The translations under genes and the position numbers were made by a program. A stretch of 64,000 nucleotides of DNA from Lodderomyces elongisporus (lineage: Eukaryota; Ascomycota; Pichiomycetes; Serinales; Debaryomycetaceae), in assembly GCF_030384665.1 (NCBI RefSeq), contig NC_083680.1:219001-283000 (forward strand), written 5' to 3'. Below are positions 1-9,856 of the stretch, in pieces. A model generated the notes under the pieces. It was not told the origin of the DNA and did not search any database. It saw only the letters and a program-made list of their open reading frames with translations. Each line of letters begins with the position of its first letter. Position 1 is the stretch's first letter.

Positions 1-462
1 TTATCATGATTTTTGATATCTGTTTCTTTTTTCTTCTCTCTATTTTTCATTGAACAAATTTTGCTCTCCACACCACAATCAACCACTCGGCTTAGCTAAT
101 AATAATAAAAAAAATTAAGGAGAAAAAGTGGGGAAGAGAAGCGAAAAGGTAAAGGAGAAGGAGTGAGAGAGTGGGTGGAGTAGAGCAACGCTACCATATA
201 GCAATTTTAGAAAGAATCATGGAATTCAACGTTACTTTAATTGATTATGGTCGGAAGAAAGGATCATTACATTTTCCTTTACATCCTCTCTTCAATCAAT
301 CTTCAAAAATCTCTTCTTTAATAAAATATAAGAAAAAAAAAATAAATACAACAGAAATCACAGATAAAGAAATTTCGACTATCATCTTCAAAGTTAAATT
401 ATATCTACAAGTATTTCAAGACATAATAATAAATATAATATAGTATAACTCACCATCCACAA
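1..462. other. Gene-free left edge, upstream of the 463 gene
   Basis: This AT-rich stretch holds no ORF with convincing coding character. An open frame from 171 to 443 begins at a GTG and looks like chance. It presumably carries the promoter and 5' leader of the gene at 463. Confidence 0.5.
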
Positions 463-1077
463 ATGTTCAAACAATCAATTAAATCTGTATCTTCAAAGCA
501 AATACGCTTTTCAGCAGCTACAAGGTCCCTTCATTGTACTAGGGTTGTTTTGGCAAAAGGAGACTCTTCCACAATTGATTCGTATAGACTTCCATCGCAA
601 ACATCAATCAATGAATGGGAGTTCAAATACGATTTCATCCCCAAGACTACTCCAAAGGTGCCACCAGTTACCAAAGAGGCTGTGAAACAAGACATTGCTC
701 AAGAAAAGGCGAAATCTATTGAACGTGAGATGTTTGCCAAGGAGAGTAACTCATCGATTAAAGTTGAAGCAAATGATGCACGCGTAGTCCACGGGGGTGA
801 AGCTGTTGATTCAGTGCATGAATTGAATGAGGATAGAGGTAATGCTCAACCAATTGACTCCAGTATTGGCAATCCAAAAGTTAAAGGTTCAAAGCCAAAG
901 AAGGCTGCAAATCATGACAAGTATGTTCAGTCTTCAATTAATCCAAACATTAACAATGCCGATGTCGTTAACTTGGGTGGTCAGGCTATTGACCACAAGA
1001 CTGAATCGGTGGATAAGCAAACTCCCGTGGTTCACGATATCGAGCACGACAATTTGCACCATCAAGGAAGGAAATGA
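463..1077 (+). CDS. Putative mitochondrial protein of unknown function (204 aa)
   Basis: I do not recognise this protein. The first ~30 residues are rich in Lys, Arg, Ser and Ala with few acidic residues, which looks like a mitochondrial presequence and suggests matrix or inner-membrane import (inference). A conserved-looking block follows around residues 48-70 (NEWEFKYDFIPKTTPKVPP). The second half is hydrophilic and probably disordered. It holds two versions of a short motif, V-V-x(1,2)-G-G-x-A-[VI]-D, near residues 109-117 and 168-177. There is no membrane segment. The ATG at 463 is the first in frame and is preceded by an AT-rich leader. The product could be a stress-related or assembly factor, but nothing in the sequence shows a reaction. 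Confidence 0.7.
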   Translation: MFKQSIKSVSSKQIRFSAATRSLHCTRVVLAKGDSSTIDSYRLPSQTSINEWEFKYDFIPKTTPKVPPVTKEAVKQDIAQEKAKSIEREMFAKESNSSIKVEANDARVVHGGEAVDSVHELNEDRGNAQPIDSSIGNPKVKGSKPKKAANHDKYVQSSINPNINNADVVNLGGQAIDHKTESVDKQTPVVHDIEHDNLHHQGRK

Positions 1078-1591
1078 TTTGGATGAATGTTTGACAGTGT
1101 TTAGCTAGCGATGAGAAGAAGGAACAAAGTTAAAAACTTTTGGAAGAAAGGAGAGAGAGAGATTGATAAAAAAGATTGTTTGTGTATGTGTGTATATTTG
1201 CTGGGGGAGGGGAATTAAATCTATTGGGCCTATTTACAAACCCTTTATTCCTACCCCAGCTTTCATTTTTTTACAACATCAAACGATGTACTAGCTGTTA
1301 CTCGTGTCTTCAATTTATCTACACATTATAGACTTTTTGACATTTTATACACTGTTTGTCGATTAATATATATATATTTTGTTTTTTAATTTTTTTTTTT
1401 TATGATTATTATCTTTATAAATTAAAAGTTTTTCTATAAACATGCAGAAGTCCATTTCGTGGACCTGAAAACACACAAACAGATTCAATCTCTGCTTCTG
1501 CTTTTACTGGCTCTTTTCTTTTCTCTTTTCTTTTCAGTTAATTTTTTTTTCTACTTATTTCTTTTGTAGACTATTTCATCTTTATCCAAAC
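1078..1591. other. Convergent 3' intergenic region
   Basis: This region lies between the stop of the 463 gene and the stop of MIX17 on the opposite strand. It contains long T and A tracts and ATATAT runs typical of yeast 3' ends and polyadenylation. I see no gene in it. Confidence 0.6.
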
Positions 1592-2053
1592 CTAGTATTG
1601 CCTAGCAGCTTCTTGACAAGCTTTCAACTGCTGCAAGTAGAAACCACAAGTTTGCATGTTTCCATCATTCTCTTCAAGACATCTGGTAAAGTTTCTAGCG
1701 TCAACATCGCAATGTCTAGCTTGTTCTTGGTTTTGGAATGAATTTTGTTGTTGGTAAGCAGCAACATCTTGTTGAGCTGGAGCTGGAGCTGGTGCAGGTT
1801 CCGATCTACCGCCACCAAACATTCCGGTAATACCAGCACCCAAGGTGTGACCAATGGTTGATCCAACAGCTACACCGGCTGCAGTAGAGGCCATCTGGCC
1901 GAACAAACCAGGACCTTGAGACGCAGTTTGTGGTTGAGCTGGGTGTGCTGATGGGTATGAAGGAGGTGCTTGGTGCTGTTGTGGGTATGTAGCAGTGTGA
2001 GCTGATCTGGTTTGTTGTCTTGGAGCTGGAGCTGATCTTCTTTGTCTAGGCAT
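1592..2053 (-). CDS. MIX17: Twin CX9C intermembrane-space protein, CHCHD2/Mix17 family
   Basis: The C-terminal half carries the twin CX9C signature: C-x9-C (CDVDARNFTRC) and C-x9-C (CGFYLQQLKAC), which form two disulfides in a CHCH helical hairpin. The N-terminus is Pro/Gln/Ala-rich and basic. The centre has the Gly/Ala-rich hydrophobic segment (GQMASTAAGVAVGSTIGHTLG) typical of Mix17 and human CHCHD2/CHCHD10. Family members are imported to the mitochondrial intermembrane space, oxidised by Mia40, and linked to respiratory-chain function. The length of 153 aa is close to yeast Mix17. The start is the first ATG (2053, minus strand). A 2.3 kb divergent region separates it from the next gene. 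Confidence 0.93.
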   Translation of the reverse strand: MPRQRRSAPAPRQQTRSAHTATYPQQHQAPPSYPSAHPAQPQTASQGPGLFGQMASTAAGVAVGSTIGHTLGAGITGMFGGGRSEPAPAPAPAQQDVAAYQQQNSFQNQEQARHCDVDARNFTRCLEENDGNMQTCGFYLQQLKACQEAARQY

Positions 2054-4387
2054 CTTGAATTTATAGAGTTTGTTTTCTTGTTGTGGGTGTACTATGAAAT
2101 GTTTAAGTTATCTGAAAAACAAATGGTTGTAAATCAAGTTTTGATGCTTTTGTTCTGTTTCTTTATATAAAGAAATTTTTTTATTTTTTTTTTCTCTCTT
2201 TTTCCTTTCTCCTTTTTGTATTTTACTATTTTTTTTTTCACTACTATTATCATCTTGGTTGTTGTGTTTAGTGGCGAGAACGTGCTAGAACTCACCACCC
2301 GAAACCAGCCCGGGTCGTGCGTGACTAGACAAGGTGGCACCGTTTTCCCGAACCTTATATACTTTGACAATATACTACATCAACGAAACGCCACTCAAAA
2401 AGTGAGGGTGAAGGTAAAAAAATTAACAACAACAACAACAACAATTATTTAGCTTTTACAAATTTGGAAAAACATGATGGTTTTGTTTTACAAAGTGTCA
2501 CTTTTTTTCGCTTTGTTTTGTTCTACGTTTGACATTCCAATTATAAATTCTTGTTGTTGAGGAAAGAGACGGCAGCGAAGAAAGGGTGAAGGTGAGGACT
2601 ATTTTTTCTCACTCTTTTTTTTTTTATTATTTACTTTCTTTCTTCCGAAGGGATTTAAGATTGGAACCGGTAGCTCTACAACGGAGTTTTGGTTACCAAG
2701 GTTTTTTCTTTTATCCGACACTTGTCCCGCCTCCGTAAATTAATTTGAAGTTTCTTGCCACCTTCTATAAGTAACTGACTGGTACTGTCTATAAGATTAG
2801 TATTGATTCAAAGACAGGATGCTAAAGATCATGGCTTTAGCTTTATGGTCAAGAAATAATTAGTGGAAAATTGTTCAAACTGTCATCTATAGCATTATTG
2901 GTTTATTATTCCCGGAGCATACTCTAGTTTAGTTTTACTTTTTGACTATATACCACCCCTTTCTTTTTTTTTTTTCTAATTGATAATGACCTTAAAATAC
3001 TTTGGTAGACAATTCAGATCACCGAGTACTTATCTCAATTTGTCCAACTAAGTTGATTAGAACTTAAATTGACGTTTTTTTTTGTTTTATTTTTGTTTTT
3101 GTTTTTTTTTTAAAACTTTTCTGTATTATCTTCAAGTTTAGTTCTATTTTGTCACTGTATATATCGTCACACACACACACACACACAAAAAAAAAAAACA
3201 AAACAAAACAAGAAAACGAAACCTGGGGTAAGAATATTTGAATTTAAAAGTACACTCCAATTCAACACAGAAAACATAATAACTTGGTCTCGCCAATTAT
3301 ATGAAATAGATTTACATTTAGTCAGCAACCGGAACGAAAACAATTGTAAAGCACATAACATGCTACTATACATATATATATATATATTTATATATATACC
3401 TTCTGAGAAGGACAAGTGTTTAAACAGTATTCTTTTCTAGACTCTAGTAAGTTACCCCATTGATTGGCCATTTACTAAAGTCAAATTTAGAACCAGAAAC
3501 AAAAAAAAGAATAAGCAATACATTGAATGAATAAACAAAGAAGATACCTTCTTTCTCAATGTCAATCAGCAATTACTGTTCTACTTTCAAATTTTTTTTG
3601 CATTTTTTTTCTCTTCTTTTACAAAACTTTTCATATTCACTACTTGTTTTGGCATTATAAGGGCTGCTTAGACGTTGTTTCCCCTACATAGAATGATTCA
3701 ATTGTAAATTTGAAAGGAGGAAAAACAACTAGAACTAGAACTACAACCACAATTACAACTACAGCAGCACTACTGGTCTAGAATTGGTAAACAGTTGCTC
3801 CCCAATTTTTTTTTTCTCTTCTTTACTCAATTTTTTTTTTTTTATTCTTTTTCCTCAAAGCAACTCTTTGCTTCTATTGTCATATAAGGCTACATTGCTC
3901 CTTTCGTCTTTTTTAACTAAATGACTGTATCATCATTTGGCTTCTATGATAAATTGACTAGAAGCTTTAACCATTTATTCATTCTCATTTTACCAGAAAT
4001 TTATTGTTTCTTGACGTAGATGTTGTTTTCGTATACTCAATTAGTTCATTCCCTCTTTTTCCTTTTTTTTTTGTTTTTCTGTGGGGGGAAGTCGATATTT
4101 CGTTGGCAACTTTAAAAAATCCTTTGAACTGAATTTCTTCTTTTTTTCTTTTCGTTATCGCTCGATATATCTTATTCTGGTTAATTACCCGCTGAACACA
4201 TTGATAATTCTCATAGTTTGTTGAGATAAATTCAACAACGAATCCCTCTGAAACTCTCCCTCACATCCCCTTCAAAAAAAGAGTAACAATATACATATAT
4301 ATCTCAGTTACTATTTACCAATTACTTTAGCCACCTCTATTACCCACTAACAATCAGAGACATAGGACTAGACATCAATTGTACGAA
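2054..4387. promoter_or_regulatory. Long divergent intergenic region (MIX17 / acidic protein)
   Basis: These 2.3 kb hold no convincing gene. They contain T tracts, a CA microsatellite (3168-3186), TA runs (about 3369-3400) and one unusually GC-rich island around 2275-2350. The region must include the promoters of MIX17 (leftward) and the acidic protein gene (rightward). Confidence 0.5.
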
Positions 4388-7300
4388 ATGGATTTTGAAG
4401 AACGTTTAGAAACTCAAGAGAGATCAGATTCACCATCACTAGTTGGATCATCAATTCGATCAGCCGACGATTCTCCACACAGAAATTACATTCACCCTGA
4501 GAAATACCAATCCTCGAAGTCCAACAAATCAGGATCCAAATTGGGAACCAAGTCGAAATCCAAATCCAAAGGTAAGCACAGTAAATTGAATCCTGCTATC
4601 ACCGCATCCTTGGATGATTTGATCAACGAAGGTGCATTATTAGGGTCAGAAGAAGATTTTAAGAAATTCTTGGATGATGATGGAAGTGTTAAGACAGATG
4701 CAAAGTATGTTGAGCAAGATCAAGAACAAGAGCAAAAGCAAGACAAGCAACTCAAGAAAAAAGAATCCTATGACAAGGAAGATGAAATCAAACAGGCGTT
4801 GGAAAGCGATAAGCCTTTGAGAAAGAAGAGCGTGAAATCCAATCAGCCAAAAGACGAGGATAAACCACAGCAACCCAAGTTGGACTTGTCCGAGTTTAAG
4901 CCTGCACCAGTAGGTGCAGATGTTGGAGTTACACATGCCGATGCAAAAGCTTCATTTTACAAACAAGAAGATTATTCTACTCCAAACTTATCTGAATACC
5001 AATTGGAGCAGGAAATTAAGGATTATGACGATTTGATAAACCACGTGAAATCACATGAGCTTGACAAATTGCCTCGTGATTCATCGTATTCAAGTCAAAA
5101 TGAGAATGCTACTTTTGCTTCAACTGGTGCTTCAGCTCCTTTGCATTCAACTCTGACATCTCAAATGTCTGCCGCTCAAAAGCAAAGAATGGAGGGAAAC
5201 TTGCACACACCGACATTTTATACAGATAGAGAGAGATCAAGATCAAGATCGGCTAATCCAAGAACCAGAGCTAAAGACCGCTCCTCATCCAGGTCTTCCT
5301 CAAATGCGAAAACGTCATCCAGTAGACATTTGGCAAGAGGTGATTCATACAAAAATACTCATAGTGACGAGCCTTCCAAGTACGAATTACCCCCAGATTT
5401 TGAGGCAAGAGAACATCAAGTGAAGGAATCTGCTAAAGAAAGTGATAATGACGATGGTACCGATGGTAACGATAATAATAATAATGAGGAGGAGGATGAC
5501 GAGGATGATAGAAGAACTAGATTTGCAAGACCCACTATGGGTGAATCAATTGCTGCTGCAGAAGCTAAAAAAAAGGCTGCAGAAGAGAAGCTGAATCCAG
5601 CTTTTGTTTCCGAAACCGAGTCTAACCCCGTCACAAGAGATCCATCATTGGTGACTACTGGTGATTATACGAATTTTGAGGTTGATTCACCAGCGCCAAG
5701 ATTGCGCGAAAATGAATATTTGGGTTCTGCAAGATCAGCTTCGTCAACAAATTATTTGAGATCGATATCTAGATCGAGATCAAGAGCTAGACCACTTAAT
5801 AATGCTCCAGATGAAAAGAATGATGCAAATACGGATACCTTAATTGAAGAAGGAGCACTTGTGACCGATGATCCGTATGCGTCTATTGATCAACTTGATA
5901 CAATGGTTAAGAATGTTTTGCACGGTGGTGATGCTACGGGTGCTAATTTTTTGCCGTTGACTGAAGAAACTGACAAAGAATTGGAGGAGAATACAAAAGT
6001 TGCTGGTGATACAAAAGAGGCTAGCGATAAAGAAAAAGTTGTTGACAATAAAGAGCAAGATGTCAAGAAAGAAGCTACTCAGAAAACAAAACTGTCTGGT
6101 GAGGAGTTTAGTTCACATGAAAGTGGATCAAAGGATCAGGAAAATGATTCACAGGAGGGCAAATCTGTTGATGAAGCGGTTAAGAATAATGTCTATGAAG
6201 AAGAGATAGAGAAAGATATACAACATGCTAAGCAACATTCAAATGAGAAGGATGATGCAAATACAGACACTTTGGAAAAAGAAGGTGCTTTAATAAGTGA
6301 CGATCCACTTGAAAAAGTTGAAGAGGCCGAGTTGGGAAGCAAAGGTTTAGTAACAGAGCCAGAGGAATCAAAAGACGCCAAAGACAAAGAAGAAGAAGAA
6401 GAAGAGGAAAAGGGAGGAGAAGAAAAGGAAGCAAAGAATGAGGCAACGGATATTTCAAACAAGAGTTTATATGTTTCGCATACAGACAAGGATGATTCTG
6501 AAACAAAAGAAGAAGGTTCAGTTGCAGATAAATCAGCACCTCTTTTGGGAGCTTCCCCGGATGTTGATGGTCCTGAAGAGTTGAAGGAAATTGAACAAGA
6601 AGAGGAAAAAGAAAAAGAAAATGAAAACGAGAAAAGCAAAGCAAAGGCGATAAACGAAGATACACAAGGCCTCGCATCAGATTCCAATGAGAAAGATGAT
6701 GCAAATGTAGATGAATTGAGAAAAGAAGGTGCTTTGGTTAGTGATGACCCACTTGAAAAATCAGAAGAGGCCGAGTTGGCAAAAAAAGATGTCGTGACTG
6801 AACCTAAGGAGCTGAAGCATGAAGTGAAAGATGACTTGAAAAGCGATCTCGGCAAAGGTTCAGATGCTTTACCTGACAAAAGAGAAGAAGGATTAGTTGC
6901 AGATAAATCAGCGCCTCTCTTGGGAGCATCTGCTGATGTTGATGGGCCTCAAGAGTTGGAGGAACTTGAAGAAGAAGAGAAGGAAGGCGAAAAAGATAAT
7001 GAAGCCGTCAAAGAGGAGGTTTATGAAGGAGAATTGCCAGCTGATGAGAAAGCAGAATTGGAATCTGCTGAAAAGAATGCAAAAGCAAAAGCAGAAACTA
7101 AAGCAGAAACTAAAACAGAAGCAGAAACTAAAACAGAACCTAAAGCTGAAGCAGAACCTAAAACTGAGGCATCAATCGCAAAAGAAGATAATGAAAAAGC
7201 TGGGGAGGATAAAGAAGTCAACGAAGATGATGCTGATTTAGATGATTTGGATGTGTCGCCTGAGGAGCTTCGTAAACATCTCGAGTCACTTCCAGTTTAC

Positions 7301-7561
7301 ATTTTTACGTCTCTTGCAGGTGGGATGCAAATTATGCATAAGACCAATAGATTGGCTACAATTTTGCAAGCGAATGGTGTAAAGTTTGAATATAGGGACT
7401 TGGGCACAGATGAAGAAGCGAAGAAGATTTGGAGAAGATATGCACAGGGAAAGACTTTACCTGGAGTTGTTCGTGGTGATGATGTTATTGGAAATTGGCA
7501 AGAGATTGATGAAGCTAATGAAGAGTATAAGTTGAGAGAGTTGCTTTATGAGACTTTATAG
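4388..7561 (+). CDS. Large acidic repeat protein with C-terminal SH3BGRL/glutaredoxin-like domain
   Basis: The frame is open upstream to a TTG at 4379, but the first ATG is at 4388, giving 1057 aa. The N-terminal two-thirds is disordered and strongly charged (Glu/Lys/Asp/Ser), with Arg-Ser stretches near residues 280-310 and 460-475. A motif of the form D-A-N-x-D-x-L-x-x-E-G-A-L-[VI]-[TS]-D-D-P recurs near residues 476, 619 and 768. A second module (ADKSAPLLGAS, then DVDGP) occurs twice. The last ~90 residues (about 967-1057) resemble a thioredoxin-fold SH3BGR-like or glutaredoxin-like domain with a TLP cis-proline motif but no CxxC, so it is probably not a redox enzyme. The domain call is my recognition and the cellular role is unknown. 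A cortical or cytoskeletal scaffold is possible but unproven. Confidence 0.85.
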   Translation: MDFEERLETQERSDSPSLVGSSIRSADDSPHRNYIHPEKYQSSKSNKSGSKLGTKSKSKSKGKHSKLNPAITASLDDLINEGALLGSEEDFKKFLDDDGSVKTDAKYVEQDQEQEQKQDKQLKKKESYDKEDEIKQALESDKPLRKKSVKSNQPKDEDKPQQPKLDLSEFKPAPVGADVGVTHADAKASFYKQEDYSTPNLSEYQLEQEIKDYDDLINHVKSHELDKLPRDSSYSSQNENATFASTGASAPLHSTLTSQMSAAQKQRMEGNLHTPTFYTDRERSRSRSANPRTRAKDRSSSRSSSNAKTSSSRHLARGDSYKNTHSDEPSKYELPPDFEAREHQVKESAKESDNDDGTDGNDNNNNEEEDDEDDRRTRFARPTMGESIAAAEAKKKAAEEKLNPAFVSETESNPVTRDPSLVTTGDYTNFEVDSPAPRLRENEYLGSARSASSTNYLRSISRSRSRARPLNNAPDEKNDANTDTLIEEGALVTDDPYASIDQLDTMVKNVLHGGDATGANFLPLTEETDKELEENTKVAGDTKEASDKEKVVDNKEQDVKKEATQKTKLSGEEFSSHESGSKDQENDSQEGKSVDEAVKNNVYEEEIEKDIQHAKQHSNEKDDANTDTLEKEGALISDDPLEKVEEAELGSKGLVTEPEESKDAKDKEEEEEEEKGGEEKEAKNEATDISNKSLYVSHTDKDDSETKEEGSVADKSAPLLGASPDVDGPEELKEIEQEEEKEKENENEKSKAKAINEDTQGLASDSNEKDDANVDELRKEGALVSDDPLEKSEEAELAKKDVVTEPKELKHEVKDDLKSDLGKGSDALPDKREEGLVADKSAPLLGASADVDGPQELEELEEEEKEGEKDNEAVKEEVYEGELPADEKAELESAEKNAKAKAETKAETKTEAETKTEPKAEAEPKTEASIAKEDNEKAGEDKEVNEDDADLDDLDVSPEELRKHLESLPVYIFTSLAGGMQIMHKTNRLATILQANGVKFEYRDLGTDEEAKKIWRRYAQGKTLPGVVRGDDVIGNWQEIDEANEEYKLRELLYETL

Positions 7562-8800
7562 TATAGAGGAAGCAACAACAACCACAAATGTGTATTGGAT
7601 GAAAATATTGAAATACTCTGTGCTTCTTATTTGATTTCTTTTGCTTGTACATTTTTTTTTTCCTTTTTGCAATAACTTTCTTTCCTTAATAAATTGAGAA
7701 TGAAAATACAAGCTACAAATGTTAAAGTGGAAATTGCTCATCATTATATGAGTCCACTCTCAATCATTCAGCCTATTTTGGTCTCACTATCTCCATGTCC
7801 CAATTTTTTATTCGTTATGCTCTTTTTCTTTTTTTTAATATATACTTATATATATATATATAATTTATTTGTCTCGTTTTGTATCTTTGCCTTTCTTTAT
7901 CATTTATTATCATGTGCAAGCCGTGTATGTACTTTTCTTGCTTCTCTTGATAGATCTCCTACACTTTATCGTAATCAGGTTATATTCCTTTAGAGTCCTT
8001 TTCTTTTTTTTTTTCTTTTCACGTTAATTTTGACAATTGTAATCGAGAAGACCCTTTTGCGATAACACGGAGGGCTACACTTTCCTTATTGGGTAATAAA
8101 TATTTTGCGCAAAATTAGCCCTATATATTATATAGCGCCGCATCTATAACTGTTTCTGGTATAGGCTAAACTGCTCACTCTATCTCAGTTTTTTCTTTTT
8201 TTCTTTTTTTCTTTTTTCTTTCTTTTTTTGTCAACCTTTACTATTATCAAGGCTGCAAAAGAAACACAAAAAAGAAAAAGAGTTAAGGAAAGAGAAAGAG
8301 AAAGAGGAAGCGCTAAAGAGTTGGCCAAGGTCCCACCAAAAAAAGAACAGGCTATAAGAATAGCGCAGATTGTTGCATTACCAGACAATAAGAGAAGAGA
8401 GAGAGAAAGAGTATCAACTGATGTTATTGATTGTGTAGTTTGAATTAAAATTTAGAAAATAAAAAAATTAAAATTAAAAAAAAGGAAAGGAGGCCTACTT
8501 CAAACATCTAGACATCTACAAAGGACAAGTGAGCAAATAACCCACATTCCAAATCAGACACCAACTATCTTGCTCGATCTTTTTTTTTATCAACTGAGTA
8601 TTCATCACATACACATATATACATATACACCCCATTGTTGATATAAATATATATATATCTCCCCTTCAGGCTTCTTTTTTTTTTCAATTTTTGGATACAA
8701 TAGATCTTATTTTACAACCAACACTTTACTATATACAAACCCAACTTATATAGCATACCGGAAAGTATCTGCTCCACAACATATACAAAAACATCATACA
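7562..8800. promoter_or_regulatory. CTR1 upstream region
   Basis: This 1.24 kb region contains no ATG-initiated gene of note. An AG-rich open frame at 8228-8443 has no ATG. The region holds a perfect Mac1-type copper element, a weaker GCTCA copy, and a 14-bp palindrome (8102-8115). T tracts and ATATAT runs precede the CTR1 ATG. Confidence 0.55.
8530..8537 (-). promoter_or_regulatory. Candidate Mac1 copper-response element upstream of CTR1
   Basis: The sequence TGAGCAAA reads TTTGCTCA on the minus strand. It matches the consensus bound by the copper-sensing activator Mac1 in front of yeast copper-transporter genes. It sits about 265 bp upstream of the CTR1 ATG. Partial copies (ATTGCTCA near 7735, CTGCTCA near 8170) lie further upstream. 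Function is inferred from motif and position. Confidence 0.55.
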
Positions 8801-9577
8801 ATGGATTTCGTAAAAAGACACATGGATATGGCAGCCTCGTCATCAATGGATATGTCGCATATGGCATCATCCACCATGGACATGGCAATGGAGACAGGAA
8901 TGAATATGGCTAGCTCCAACTCTTCTTCTTCTTCCTCCCTGTCGTCAATGAACATGGGCTCACACAAGATGGGAATGCACATGTGGTTCACCACCGAGTT
9001 TAAGGACTATCCCGTTTTGTTCAAGACATTGACTGCATCCACAAAGGGAGAAGCGTTTGGTATATTTGTGCTCTTGTTTTTTGCTGCTTTCTTTTCAAGA
9101 CTATTGGAGTTTGTTAGAAACTACTTGGAGGAAGTTGTATGGAATAATGACACATACACCGAGTACGAGGCTGGAATAGCTAACCACGCAGCAAGAGTCT
9201 CGATGGAACCAACCAGATCATGTGCAGATGACTCAATTGACAAGGACTCAGGCATACAGGAGAATATTGCACATCCACAGAATGTAAGTGGTGATAATGG
9301 TAATGGTAATGGTAATGGTAATGGTGCTGTTCACAACAACAACAGCAACAATGGTATCAGTATGGCAAGCAAACTAGTAAGAGACGCAATCAGATTGGCT
9401 TTATGTATTGTTCCTGATTTGTTTGGATACACCTTGATGTTGGCAGCTATGACCTATACGCTCACTTATTTCTTTGCCGTGGTTATTGGCTCCGGTGTGG
9501 GAAGATTTGTTAGTGAACGTTTGAGCGAAAACTTTAGAATCAAGCGTAAAATCCCCGCTAGAGGATGTGTCTGCTAA
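8801..9577 (+). CDS. CTR1: High-affinity copper transporter, Ctr family
   Basis: This 258-aa protein has the Ctr layout. The extracellular N-terminus is rich in Met (MDMA, MDMSHM, MGMHMWF) and would bind Cu(I). The first membrane helix spans about residues 83-105 (FGIFVLLFFAAFF). A long cytosolic loop with an Asn/Gly repeat follows, then two close helices starting near residue 200. The second carries the selectivity motif MLAAM (MxxxM) and the third the packing motif GSGVG (GxxxG). The protein ends in a Cys-x-Cys (CVC), the usual cytosolic copper hand-off site. The family imports Cu(I) as a trimer at the plasma membrane. Residue 47 is encoded by CTG inside a serine run. A copper-response element lies upstream. 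Confidence 0.93.
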   Translation: MDFVKRHMDMAASSSMDMSHMASSTMDMAMETGMNMASSNSSSSSSLSSMNMGSHKMGMHMWFTTEFKDYPVLFKTLTASTKGEAFGIFVLLFFAAFFSRLLEFVRNYLEEVVWNNDTYTEYEAGIANHAARVSMEPTRSCADDSIDKDSGIQENIAHPQNVSGDNGNGNGNGNGAVHNNNSNNGISMASKLVRDAIRLALCIVPDLFGYTLMLAAMTYTLTYFFAVVIGSGVGRFVSERLSENFRIKRKIPARGCVC

Positions 9578-9609
9578 TTTGATGAATTAAAAAAAAAAAT
9601 CCACAGAGC

Positions 9610-9641
9610 AAAGAAAAGAAAAGAAAAGAAAAGAAAAGAAA
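9610..9641. repeat. GAAAA microsatellite
   Basis: About six direct copies of AAAAG/GAAAA lie just after the CTR1 stop, between the convergent CTR1 and SEC8 genes. Confidence 0.8.
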
Positions 9642-9856
9642 CTTGTATATAGAATACAAACTAATAATAAAGAATGGCATTACGATTATGATAAACAGTT
9701 TACCGTAAAAGAAACGTAAAAAAAAAGGAATTAGGAAGTAACCTTGAATTTGAATGGTCTATCTATTCTAGTTCTATGATAAAATAATTCTATTACTCAC
9801 ATAAATCTATCTCATCCTCCTAAATTTTCTTTTTTTTTGTCCTTTAGACTCCTAAC

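Noticed and set aside
171..443. 90-codon plus-strand frame upstream of the 463 gene
   Set aside because: It begins with GTG, has AT-driven composition with Lys/Ile runs and no recognisable features. It is likely 5' leader or promoter.
6193..6879. 228-codon minus-strand Ser/Phe-rich frame
   Set aside because: It is the antisense shadow of the Glu/Lys repeats of the acidic protein; such repeats leave the opposite strand free of stops.
8228..8443. Lys/Arg/Glu-rich 71-codon frame upstream of CTR1
   Set aside because: It has no ATG (starts with TTG) and is made of AGA/GAA repeats; it is read as promoter sequence.
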